From the NCBI GenBank assembly GCA_964466645.1, contig CAYXPB010000210.1:1-9466 (forward strand): a DNA stretch of 9,466 nt. The letters run 5' to 3'. The notes under the pieces were generated by a model. The model did no database searches, was not told the origin of the DNA, and worked only from the letters and a program-made list of their open reading frames with translations. Origin of the DNA: Acetivibrio sp964466645. Its GTDB lineage: Bacteria; Bacillota; Clostridia; Acetivibrionales; Acetivibrionaceae. The first letter of the stretch is position 1. The number at the start of each line of letters is the position of its first letter. The translations under genes were made by a program, and so were the position numbers. Below are positions 1-6,295 of the stretch, piece after piece.

Positions 1-1
1 T

Positions 2-835
2 ATGAATAGGAAATTGGTCGTGTTGATTATTTTAGCATTTGTATTTACAATGGGGCTAGGTTTTGCGGCCTTTGATACCGGAAGCATTTGTGCTGCTCCG
101 ACTTTTGAAAGGGTTGATTTTACATCAGCAGTTGTGACGGTATCGCTTTTAAATGTTAGGCAGGGACCTTCTACAAATTTCCCTATTATTTGTGTACTTA
201 AGAAAAATCAATGGGTAAAAGTTTTGGGAAAAATAGGGGATTGGTATGCGGTTTATGAACCCGAAACAAGGTGTGTAGGTGCCGTTTCGGGGCAGTACAT
301 TAAGTCGGCATCAGCTAATTCAAAGACAACAAATCCAACAAAGGCAACAACTCCACCAAAAAGCTCAACTGGAACCACAAAGACTTCAGCACCAAAGGTT
401 GTAACTACACCGAATGCACCGCCGGCTATCATTACTACGCCTATTACAGGTGTAAGTCAGGATGAGCAAACGTTACTTGGACTCGTGAACAAGGCGAGGG
501 CAGATGCAGGTGTGGGACCGCTTAAATTTGATGAAAAGCTTATGGAAGTAGCAAGATTGAAAGCAAAAGATATGGTTGACAATAATTATTTCTCCCATCA
601 GTCCCCAACTTACGGATCACCATTTGATATGATGAGGCAGTTTGGTGTAAGTTTCAAGACTGCTGGGGAAAACATAGCAGGGAACAGCACTGTAGAAGGT
701 GCATTTAAGGCCTGGATGAATTCAGAGGGGCATAAAAAGAATATTCTAAATTCCGGATTTAATTACACAGGAATTGGTATTGTGGATAGCTCAAAGTATG
801 GCAAAATGCTCGTGCAACAATTTATTGGCAAGTAA
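2..835 (+). CDS. Secreted SH3b + CAP-domain (YkwD/SCP-like) protein
   Basis: This 277-residue protein is predicted to be exported and to act in the cell wall or outside the cell. Residues 1 to about 32 form a signal peptide: a basic start (MNRK), a hydrophobic core and a likely cut after CAA. Residues about 44-102 look like a bacterial SH3 domain, with the characteristic LNVRQGPS motif and a following GDWYAV strand. SH3b domains commonly bind peptidoglycan. A Thr/Pro/Lys-rich linker (about 103-150) leads to a CAP domain (about 154-277) of the YkwD type. Its hallmark residues are His199 in FSHQSP, Glu223 in AGENIA and His244 in SEGHKKNIL. The biochemical function of bacterial CAP proteins is mostly unsettled, so I assign no enzyme activity. 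The ATG is the second base of the window, so its ribosome binding site and promoter are out of view. The start is supported because the signal peptide begins there. The gene ends TAA and converges on the rRNA-modification gene. Confidence 0.9.
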   Translation: MNRKLVVLIILAFVFTMGLGFAAFDTGSICAAPTFERVDFTSAVVTVSLLNVRQGPSTNFPIICVLKKNQWVKVLGKIGDWYAVYEPETRCVGAVSGQYIKSASANSKTTNPTKATTPPKSSTGTTKTSAPKVVTTPNAPPAIITTPITGVSQDEQTLLGLVNKARADAGVGPLKFDEKLMEVARLKAKDMVDNNYFSHQSPTYGSPFDMMRQFGVSFKTAGENIAGNSTVEGAFKAWMNSEGHKKNILNSGFNYTGIGIVDSSKYGKMLVQQFIGK

Positions 836-886
836 TAAAACTTACTGTTGAAGATGTAATAAAAGTTATACCTGTATAGTTAATAC

Positions 887-923
887 AAAGTCCCCAGATA
901 GTACGGAATTTTCTGGGGACTTT
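887..923. terminator. Hairpin between convergent genes, likely bidirectional terminator
   Basis: A perfect 12-bp inverted repeat (AAAGTCCCCAGA at 887-898, TCTGGGGACTTT at 912-923) encloses a 13-base loop. It sits in the 99-base gap between the stop codons of two convergent genes, as expected for a shared terminator. The T-tracts are short on both strands (three T at the stem end, then CTTTTT a few bases later on the plus strand). Stem strength is the main evidence. Confidence 0.75.
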
Positions 924-934
924 CACATGCCTTT

Positions 935-1909
935 TTATGAGAGCTTTTTACCCGTGAGAATAATACTGCTAAAGTCTGGAGTGACTTTAAATTCTTTCTC
1001 ATTAAGGTAACTTAGAATACCGCTGTTTTTAGAGAACTCAAACTTAAGTTTATAAGCCCAGAGAGCTTGATACTTTAACTTTAAGGCACGGTTAAATGTG
1101 TTATCACCATATTTGCCGTCACCAACTATCGGATGACCTATATAGGACATATGTGCTCTGATTTGATGCGTTCGCCCTGTAACTAATTCGACTTCCAACA
1201 AACTTGCGGTTTCTCCGACTACTATGTTTTCAATGGGTGAGAGTGCTTTGTATTTAGTTATTATCTCTAAGGAATGTTTTGTTTTATAGTCGTTAATGTA
1301 TACCCTGCTTTTGCGTTCATCCTTTTCAAGGAACGCTTTAAGTACTGCCTGGGGTTTTTCCATTTTACCTCTGACAATACACTGATAATACTTTTTAACT
1401 TCCTTGTTTTTTATTTTCTCCAGCATAACCTTTAAGGCTTCGTTGTTTTTAGCGATTATTACAAGCCCGCCAGTATTGCGGTCAAGTCTATGGCATAGAG
1501 CAGGTGTAGAAACCTGTGAATTCATTCCGTTTTCATTATTTTGTATATAGGTTGTGACAAGGTCGATTAAAGTATTGTCTGTACTGTCTTTATCGGGATG
1601 AACAGGTATTCCTTGCTTTTTATTAACTATAAGAATGTTTTTGTCTTCAAATACGACTGTAAAAGCCTTAGTATGGTCTAAAGGTTCGGATGGAGCTTTG
1701 CCGTAAAGAATTTCGTCAATAATATACACTTCAACAATATCGCCTAAGTTTGTAATATAGTCATCCTTAATCCTTATACCGTTTACCTTTACATCTTTTT
1801 TTCTAAACGCCTTATACATAAAACTTTGAGGCATTTTTGGATATTTATCCTTAAGTAATTTATCAATGCGTTTATTAGCGCTATCTTTTTCTATTTTCAG
1901 TGTTTGCAT
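935..1909 (-). CDS. RluA-family 23S rRNA pseudouridine synthase (RluC/RluD-like)
   Basis: The 324-residue product should convert specific uridines in large-subunit rRNA to pseudouridine. Residues about 13-62 resemble an S4 RNA-binding domain (ANKRIDKLL, then KVNGIRI and GDIVEVY). Residues about 85-290 form the catalytic domain, with NKKQGIPVHPD (96-106), the catalytic-Asp motif HRLDRNTGG (Asp143 as nucleophile) and GRTHQIRAH (245-253). Length and domain order are normal for RluC/RluD-type enzymes, but the target uridine cannot be told from sequence, so no symbol is given. The ATG at 1909 is preceded by AAGGGAG with four bases of spacing. The gene lies 44 bases downstream of the nucleotidyltransferase gene on the same strand. 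A terminator-like hairpin lies between them, so it is either read through at reduced level or has a promoter inside the upstream gene. Confidence 0.93.
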   Translation of the reverse strand: MQTLKIEKDSANKRIDKLLKDKYPKMPQSFMYKAFRKKDVKVNGIRIKDDYITNLGDIVEVYIIDEILYGKAPSEPLDHTKAFTVVFEDKNILIVNKKQGIPVHPDKDSTDNTLIDLVTTYIQNNENGMNSQVSTPALCHRLDRNTGGLVIIAKNNEALKVMLEKIKNKEVKKYYQCIVRGKMEKPQAVLKAFLEKDERKSRVYINDYKTKHSLEIITKYKALSPIENIVVGETASLLEVELVTGRTHQIRAHMSYIGHPIVGDGKYGDNTFNRALKLKYQALWAYKLKFEFSKNSGILSYLNEKEFKVTPDFSSIILTGKKLS

Positions 1910-1920
1910 ATTACTCCCTT

Positions 1921-1948
1921 AAAAAGACTCTCCTTTAGGAGAGTCTTT
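1921..1948 (-). terminator. Intercistronic intrinsic terminator or attenuator
   Basis: On the minus strand an 11-bp perfect stem (AAAGACTCTCC at 1923-1933 on the plus strand, GGAGAGTCTTT at 1938-1948) closes a four-base loop. A run of five T (complement of 1921-1925) follows, as in a rho-independent terminator. It begins only five bases after the stop codon of the nucleotidyltransferase gene. It ends directly at the AAGGGAG ribosome binding site of the pseudouridine synthase gene, so it should limit read-through between the two. Confidence 0.8.
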
Positions 1949-1953
1949 AGTTT

Positions 1954-4398
1954 TTATGAATTAATAATCGTCTTAATCTTTTCAAGATACTTCTCCGAGA
2001 TTATATCGGCGACGTTTGGTGTGTCTCCCTCCGAATATATCCTGCATAGAGGAAGATCCGCATCGGGAAGGATAAGTACCCAGCCGTTTTTTAGTATAAA
2101 TCTTACACCATCTAGCAACTCTACCTTTTCACCGTTCTTTTCGGTTATTAGGGTTCTCATAACTCTCCCTTTTAATTCCCAAGGACAGAAGATTTTCTTT
2201 TTGCTCACATAGAAATCTGGAATCTCCTTAAGTATATCAGATAAAGTTGTGCTTTTCATGCATAAGAATTCAAGAATTTTAATAAGTCCTGCAAGAGCGT
2301 CGAAGTTCAATAGAAATTGATTCATGTTTTCCCTGTTTTTAAATAGATTATAATTTAGCATTTGTTCCATAACGGCTTGAGGCGATGTTTTTGTGCGTAC
2401 AACTTTTCCTTTGTGTTTTTGAGCCATAATTTCAATAACTGATGGAGCTGTTATAGGTACAACCACTTTTGAACCCGGATTGCTCTTAAAAGAAATAAGG
2501 GAGGTAAGTGAGATGAAAAGATCATCTTTTACTATGTTCCCGTTTTTGTCAATAAGGACAAGGGTTTCACCGTTGCTATCTATAAAGGCTGCAAAGTTTG
2601 CGTCGTTACTTTTGATTTCATCGACAATAGTGTCAATTTCATTCAAGTTAGAAGATGAAAAGCTTGCAACTTTACATCCAAGGTCGGTGAGCATAGGAAC
2701 TACTATCGATATAACAAAATCCGAAGGTGAAACTACACAAATTTTAGGGGAGTTGCTCCTTATAGCATCGGTATCAATTTCGTTGAGTATGGATCTTACA
2801 TAATAATTTTTAAAGTCAGTAATATTGTTTAGCCGACTGATTTCCTCACCGGAACAGCGTTTAAAATCTTCACGGAAAAAGGAGTTTTCGATCTTTCGTT
2901 CCAAAACCCTACTTATACTTGCCCCTTTTGCATCCATAAAATCTACTCTTAGTTTGTTTGGATTGTCGTCGCTAAGTTTTATATGTATTCCTCCTTCAAC
3001 AGAGAGGAAACTGATAGCGTGTCTTGAAATTGGGGTCAGCAGACTGCTCATGTTAAATACCTCTACACCCACAGAGAGCATACCAGAAATAAAGGCATGT
3101 TTGAACATCCGTGCAGAGTTAGAAGTAGTTGAGCTAACAATAACCTTTGAACCTTTTTTGAATATTGAACCATAAGCTGCTCCTAAACGGGTTGCAAACT
3201 CAGGCGAAATGTCAACATTAATTATACCCGACAGACCGTTTTCACCGAAAATTGTTTTGGAATGCCTTGAACCCCAGATGATGTTTCTGTCAACAATTGC
3301 TAATGAGTCTACCGTTTTTTGTGGCCAGATACTTACATTTGGCTTTATAATAGCTCTTTCATTTATGATACAATTATCTCCTACTACCGCGTTTTCAAAT
3401 ATACGCACATAATGCTTAAGATTAACTTTATTACAAAGTATAGCTCCCCTTATTTCAGAACCATATTCAATATAGTTTCCGTTCCACAGCACACTTCTTT
3501 TAATACTTGCTTCATCTTCTATTACATTATTGTTGCCTAAAATGCTGAAACTATCAATTACAGCTTTGCTTCCGATACGGCAATTGTCACCTATTAAACA
3601 GGGAGCATTTATTACTGCTTGAGAATCAATGATCGCACCAGAACCTACCCAAACACCTTCCTTGATCTCAGTTAAAGCTATATTTAGCTTTACTTTACCC
3701 TCGAGGGCATCATAGTGGGCTTGAAGATATGCCTGAAGGTCTCCAATATCACACCAATAATCTGACATGATATAGCCAAACATAGGCTCTTTCTTTTCCA
3801 GCAATAAGGGAAATAAATCTTGGCTGAAATCTGTCTTTTGACCCTGTTCTAGGTAATCCATTATTTCCGGCTCTAGTATGTAAGTGCCGGTATTTACAGT
3901 ATCACTGAAAACCTCACTCCAACTTGGTTTTTCAAGGAAACCGGTTATTGCTGCCTTTTTATCGGTAATGACAACACCGTATTCTAAGGGTACGTCAACT
4001 CTTGTTAAAACCAGAGTGGCTTTTGATTCTTTTGACCTATGGAATTCTATAGCTTTGGTAATATCCATATCTGTGAGTGAATCACCGCTAATTACAATAA
4101 AAGTTTCATCAAGGAAGTTCCCGGCATTTTTAACACTGCCTGCAGTTCCTAAGGGGGTATCTTCCGTAAAGTAATGAATATTAACTCCAAAGTGCGATCC
4201 ATTTCCAAAATAGTCCTTTATTTTTTGGGGCAAATACATTAAAGTGACGCCTATTTCGGTTATACCGTGTGTTTTGAGTAAATTGATTATGTGCTCCATT
4301 ATTGGTATATTCATCACCGATACCATCGGCTTAGGCATGTCACATGTAAGAGGACGCAATCTTGATCCTTCACCACCAGCCATTATAATTGCTTTCAT
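1954..4398 (-). CDS. Sugar-phosphate nucleotidyltransferase fused to left-handed beta-helix and degenerate phosphomannomutase-like domain
   Basis: This 814-residue cytoplasmic protein has three parts. Residues 1-233 are a nucleotidyltransferase of the mannose-1-phosphate guanylyl / glucose-1-phosphate uridylyl or thymidylyl type. The signatures are GGEGSRLRPLT (8-18), PKP (22-24), LGTAGS, GD at 105-106, FLEKP (154-158), NTG (169-171) and DIGD (217-220). Residues about 245-375 carry hexapeptide-like repeats typical of a left-handed beta-helix. Residues about 380-814 follow the alpha-D-phosphohexomutase fold, but every catalytic loop is altered (see findings). This layout is usually annotated as mannose-1-phosphate guanylyltransferase/phosphomannomutase. 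I infer that it makes an NDP-sugar for envelope polysaccharide; nucleotide and sugar are not certain. AAAGGA lies 10 bases before the ATG. It is transcribed away from the riboswitch-controlled gene and is followed by a terminator-like hairpin and the pseudouridine synthase gene. Confidence 0.88.
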   Translation of the reverse strand: MKAIIMAGGEGSRLRPLTCDMPKPMVSVMNIPIMEHIINLLKTHGITEIGVTLMYLPQKIKDYFGNGSHFGVNIHYFTEDTPLGTAGSVKNAGNFLDETFIVISGDSLTDMDITKAIEFHRSKESKATLVLTRVDVPLEYGVVITDKKAAITGFLEKPSWSEVFSDTVNTGTYILEPEIMDYLEQGQKTDFSQDLFPLLLEKKEPMFGYIMSDYWCDIGDLQAYLQAHYDALEGKVKLNIALTEIKEGVWVGSGAIIDSQAVINAPCLIGDNCRIGSKAVIDSFSILGNNNVIEDEASIKRSVLWNGNYIEYGSEIRGAILCNKVNLKHYVRIFENAVVGDNCIINERAIIKPNVSIWPQKTVDSLAIVDRNIIWGSRHSKTIFGENGLSGIINVDISPEFATRLGAAYGSIFKKGSKVIVSSTTSNSARMFKHAFISGMLSVGVEVFNMSSLLTPISRHAISFLSVEGGIHIKLSDDNPNKLRVDFMDAKGASISRVLERKIENSFFREDFKRCSGEEISRLNNITDFKNYYVRSILNEIDTDAIRSNSPKICVVSPSDFVISIVVPMLTDLGCKVASFSSSNLNEIDTIVDEIKSNDANFAAFIDSNGETLVLIDKNGNIVKDDLFISLTSLISFKSNPGSKVVVPITAPSVIEIMAQKHKGKVVRTKTSPQAVMEQMLNYNLFKNRENMNQFLLNFDALAGLIKILEFLCMKSTTLSDILKEIPDFYVSKKKIFCPWELKGRVMRTLITEKNGEKVELLDGVRFILKNGWVLILPDADLPLCRIYSEGDTPNVADIISEKYLEKIKTIINS

Positions 4399-4659
4399 TT
4401 AAGGACCATCCTTTCACAATTCTTATCATTATGTAAGTTGCTTAACCATTTCTAAGAAATATACAGGTAATTGTTTGAGTACTTATTTATTTATATTCAA
4501 TACAGTTTAAAAAAATCCTTTATATATTAAGGAAAAAATAAAACATAATATTTAGGTGATTGAAAGCTTTTAAGCTTTTTTTATGGGCATTGTGACTTAA
4601 ATATTATATAGGTAATTTTTTGAAAGGGCCTAAAAAGTGTGGCAAATTTAAGCAAAGTG
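4399..4659. other. AT-rich upstream half of the divergent intergenic region, no gene seen
   Basis: I see no plausible coding sequence here. This stretch must hold the promoter of the minus-strand nucleotidyltransferase gene. The best candidate is weak: on the minus strand CATAAT (plus 4428-4433) with CTTAGA 17 bases upstream. Two low-stability, T-flanked hairpins are present. TCCTT/AAGGA (4516-4520 / 4529-4533) is followed on the minus strand by seven T. AAAGCT/AGCTTT (4563-4568 / 4573-4578) is followed on the plus strand by further T. Neither is strong enough to call a terminator. Confidence 0.4.
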
Positions 4660-4688
4660 TTTACATGTCCTATATATTTGTATAAAAT
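4660..4688 (+). promoter_or_regulatory. Candidate SigA-type promoter for the riboswitch-controlled gene
   Basis: TTTACA (4660-4665) and TAAAAT (4683-4688) are separated by 17 bases, close to the TTGACA/TATAAT consensus. Transcription would start near 4695 and give a leader of about 235 bases containing the whole riboswitch. A second candidate closer to the riboswitch is listed separately; the sequence does not decide between them. Confidence 0.45.
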
Positions 4689-4741
4689 ATAAGGGCAAGA
4701 GAAAGGCGCACACTTGAATTGAAGTTTGGATGTACATAAGT

Positions 4742-4786
4742 TAATACTTGTAGGTATTATTTTTGCATTTATTATTTATGCAAAAA
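4742..4786 (+). promoter_or_regulatory. Candidate promoter embedded in two abutting inverted repeats
   Basis: Two perfect inverted repeats lie end to end: TAATAC/GTATTA (4742-4747 / 4754-4759, six-base centre) and TTTTTGCAT/ATGCAAAAA (4760-4768 / 4778-4786, nine-base centre). The first centre is TTGTAG (4748-4753). The second contains most of TATTAT (4770-4775). Together they read as a -35/-10 pair with a 16-base spacer. Transcription would begin near 4782, just before the riboswitch. The repeats could be operators over the promoter or, if transcription starts at the upstream promoter, RNA hairpins. Confidence 0.35.
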
Positions 4787-4800
4787 GTGATACACTTGTG

Positions 4801-4916
4801 TTGCTGAATTCTCTATATAAAAGTTAGAGAAGCGGGGGATATATTTTTGGGGTTAATTCCGGCAGTATCGGAAAGGTGTCTCTTCTACCTAACCCGTCAA
4901 CTAACCTCGTAAGCTT
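4801..4916 (+). ncRNA. ydaO/yuaA-type c-di-AMP riboswitch
   Basis: The sequence matches the conserved core of the ydaO/yuaA class. In order it has a helix TTCTCTA/TAGAGAA (4809-4815 / 4825-4831), GCGGGGGA (4832-4839), the hallmark GGGGTTAAT (4849-4857), a small helix TTCCG/CGGAA (4857-4861 / 4869-4873), a helix AGGT/ACCT (4874-4877 / 4887-4890), and the hallmark AACCCGTCAACTAACCTCGT (4891-4910). GGGTT (4850-4854) can pair with AACCC (4891-4895). CGGGG (4833-4837) can pair with CCTCG (4905-4909), allowing one G-U pair. This class senses cyclic di-AMP, and binding usually lowers expression. It is well known upstream of cell-wall hydrolases and potassium or osmolyte transporters, which fits the gene that follows. 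No terminator stem with a T-tract lies between aptamer and gene. Control through the ribosome binding site therefore seems more likely than the usual transcription termination. The outer closing helix is weak as I can pair it, so the exact ends are approximate. Confidence 0.93.
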
Positions 4917-4917
4917 T

Positions 4918-4926
4918 GAGGGGGGA
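4918..4926 (+). promoter_or_regulatory. Ribosome binding site adjoining the riboswitch
   Basis: GAGGGGGGA lies 4 to 12 bases before the ATG at 4931 and begins within a few bases of the aptamer end. It fixes the start at 4931 rather than the in-frame TTG at 4916, which would lie inside the riboswitch. TGAGG (4917-4921) can pair with CCTCG (4905-4909), a strand also needed by the aptamer. Confidence 0.8.
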
Positions 4927-4930
4927 TTTA

Positions 4931-6016
4931 ATGCTAAAGAAAAAGGCAGTGTTATTGACAGCCTTAGTATTTTGCTTTGTGAGTATGTTTTCTTTATGCT
5001 CAGTTCAGACTTTCGCTGCATCAAGGGTGTTGAAGGAAGGAATGGAAGGAAGCGATGTTACATCAATTCAGGACAATTTAAGAACATTAGGTTACCTGAA
5101 AGTAAGTTCGACAGGCTATTATGGAAGTCTTACCAAATCAGCGGTTCAAAGGCTTCAGGATAGCAACGGATTAGATGATGATGGAGTCGCTGGAAGCAAA
5201 ACCTTTTCATTAATCAGCAAACTAATAGATGCAAAGGCTAGTACTCTTTCTAGATCATCAAGCAGTACAGGGTCTTTAAAAGAGGGTATGAATGGAAGTA
5301 GAGTTACACAACTGCAGAAGGACTTAAAGAAACTTGGTTATTTTAGTGTAAGCCCTACAGGCTATTATGGGAGTCTTACCAAGACTTCGGTTAAGAAATT
5401 TCAAAAGGCTTATGGACTCACACAGGATGGAATAGCGGGAAATGGGACTTTAACTAAGATAAGCAAATTGTTAGGAACAAAAGCTTCTGCTACAGCAGAA
5501 ACCGCATCAAGGGGTAGTTCTGACAGAAACGGTAATTATCTTGTTTCGTGGTATGGTGGAGCGGAAAATATTTTGAAAAAAGGTGGTATCGCAGAAGTTT
5601 ACGATATCGGGACCGGGCGCACTTTTAAAATAAAAAGAACTTATGGAAGCAACCATGCGGATTGCGAGACACTTACCGCAGAAGATACCAAAATAATGAA
5701 AAATATTTACGGCGGCGATTGGGATTGGTCAAGAAGACCTATTATAGTAACTGTAAACGGCCGTAAATTGGCAGCTTCTATGGCAGGAATGCCTCATGCC
5801 GGAGTAGAAGGTTCACCCGCTAATACATATGTAAGCAAAAGAAGCGGCGGATATAGCGGTGGAAGTAATCTTGATGCAGTTAAGGGAAACAACATGAGTG
5901 GCGTGTTTGATGTTCATTTTTTAAACAGCAGAACTCATGGCACTAACAAGGTAGACTCAAATCACCAAAATGCAATAAAAGAGGCTGTAAATTGGGCTCA
6001 AAAGAATGATTTTTAG
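4931..6016 (+). CDS. Secreted protein with two peptidoglycan-binding repeats and an uncharacterised His-rich C-terminal domain
   Basis: The 361-residue protein starts with a signal peptide (1 to about 30, MLKKKAVLL..., likely cut after FAA). Two PG_binding_1-type repeats follow, at about 33-99 and 115-181. Each has the form LKEGM.GS.V..LQ..L..LGY...S.TGYYGSLT....V..fQ...GL..DG.AG. Such repeats anchor proteins to peptidoglycan. After a Ser/Thr/Ala-rich linker (about 183-200) comes a domain of about 160 residues. Conspicuous residues are His242 and Cys245 (NHADCETLT), the GDWDWSRRP segment, MAGMPH (His289), and HFLNSRTHG with His329 and His336, then His345 (NHQ). I recall similar domains beside peptidoglycan-binding or LysM modules in clostridial proteins but know no assigned function. 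Clustered His/Cys suggest a metal site or hydrolase, which is inference. Control by a c-di-AMP riboswitch supports a wall-remodelling role. The gene stands alone, with a strong terminator 75 bases after its stop. Confidence 0.9.
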   Translation: MLKKKAVLLTALVFCFVSMFSLCSVQTFAASRVLKEGMEGSDVTSIQDNLRTLGYLKVSSTGYYGSLTKSAVQRLQDSNGLDDDGVAGSKTFSLISKLIDAKASTLSRSSSSTGSLKEGMNGSRVTQLQKDLKKLGYFSVSPTGYYGSLTKTSVKKFQKAYGLTQDGIAGNGTLTKISKLLGTKASATAETASRGSSDRNGNYLVSWYGGAENILKKGGIAEVYDIGTGRTFKIKRTYGSNHADCETLTAEDTKIMKNIYGGDWDWSRRPIIVTVNGRKLAASMAGMPHAGVEGSPANTYVSKRSGGYSGGSNLDAVKGNNMSGVFDVHFLNSRTHGTNKVDSNHQNAIKEAVNWAQKNDF

Positions 6017-6089
6017 TAGGTAGTTAATTTGGGGATTCAAAAGATTGATTTAATATTTTGTTTTTTAAAAAGGCCCTATCGAAGAAATG

Positions 6090-6130
6090 AACAGGATATC
6101 GCATATACTGCGGTGTCCTGTTTTTGTTTT
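6090..6130 (+). terminator. Rho-independent terminator
   Basis: A 13-bp stem (6091-6103 with 6109-6121) contains two G-U pairs and a five-base loop (TATAC). It opens with ACAGGA and closes with TCCTGT. A T-rich tail follows, TTTTTGTTTT (6121-6130). It ends the transcript of the peptidoglycan-binding protein and separates it from the serine hydrolase gene. Confidence 0.9.
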
Positions 6131-6224
6131 AGCTAATTCTAAAAAATTATAATAATGAAATTTGGAAATGGGCAATAATAAAGTATAGATAGCAATAGAA
6201 ATTAATGCTGAGATGATTTTTAAG

Positions 6225-6253
6225 TTGTAGTGATTAATATGATGATATATAAT
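6225..6253 (+). promoter_or_regulatory. Candidate promoter for the serine hydrolase gene
   Basis: TATAAT (6248-6253) is a perfect -10 box. TTGTAG (6225-6230) stands 17 bases upstream as a -35 matching only at TTG. The predicted start near 6260 would give a leader of about 36 bases before the ATG at 6296. The surroundings are very AT-rich and another TATAAT occurs at 6148-6153, so this is only a moderate call. Confidence 0.4.
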
Positions 6254-6282
6254 ATAAGTATCAAAAAATTAATGGATTTATT

Positions 6283-6288
6283 AGGAAG
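6283..6288 (+). promoter_or_regulatory. Ribosome binding site that decides the hydrolase start
   Basis: AGGAAG lies seven bases before the ATG at 6296. The reading frame stays open upstream to a GTG at 6230, but that start has no good ribosome binding site. It would also add 22 residues in front of a clear signal peptide and overlap the candidate promoter. Confidence 0.7.
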
Positions 6289-6295
6289 TAAGATA

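Noticed and set aside
1904..4174. Several plus-strand open frames of 67-116 codons opposite the nucleotidyltransferase gene
   Set aside because: They run antisense to a gene with strong protein signatures, show no recognisable domains and have low-complexity translations typical of shadow frames.
4563..4582. AAAGCT/AGCTTT hairpin with T-tract as a plus-strand terminator
   Set aside because: The stem is six bp with only two GC pairs, and no plus-strand gene lies upstream for it to terminate. It is most likely chance in AT-rich DNA.
4916..4930. In-frame TTG at 4916 as start of the peptidoglycan-binding protein
   Set aside because: It lies at the end of the riboswitch and before the ribosome binding site. 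The ATG at 4931 has GAGGGGGGA at good spacing and begins a normal signal peptide.
4824..5024. Minus-strand open frame across the riboswitch
   Set aside because: It is fully explained by the conserved riboswitch and the signal-peptide coding region on the other strand.
6148..6153. TATAAT as a second promoter for the serine hydrolase gene
   Set aside because: The only upstream partner (TTGTTT at 6124-6129) lies inside the terminator's T-tail with an 18-base spacer, so the evidence is weaker than for the box at 6248.
6230..6295. In-frame GTG at 6230 (or ATGs at 6239/6242) as start of the serine hydrolase
   Set aside because: No good ribosome binding site precedes them, they would add residues ahead of a clear signal peptide, and a TATAAT box lies inside this stretch. 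The ATG at 6296 has AGGAAG seven bases upstream.
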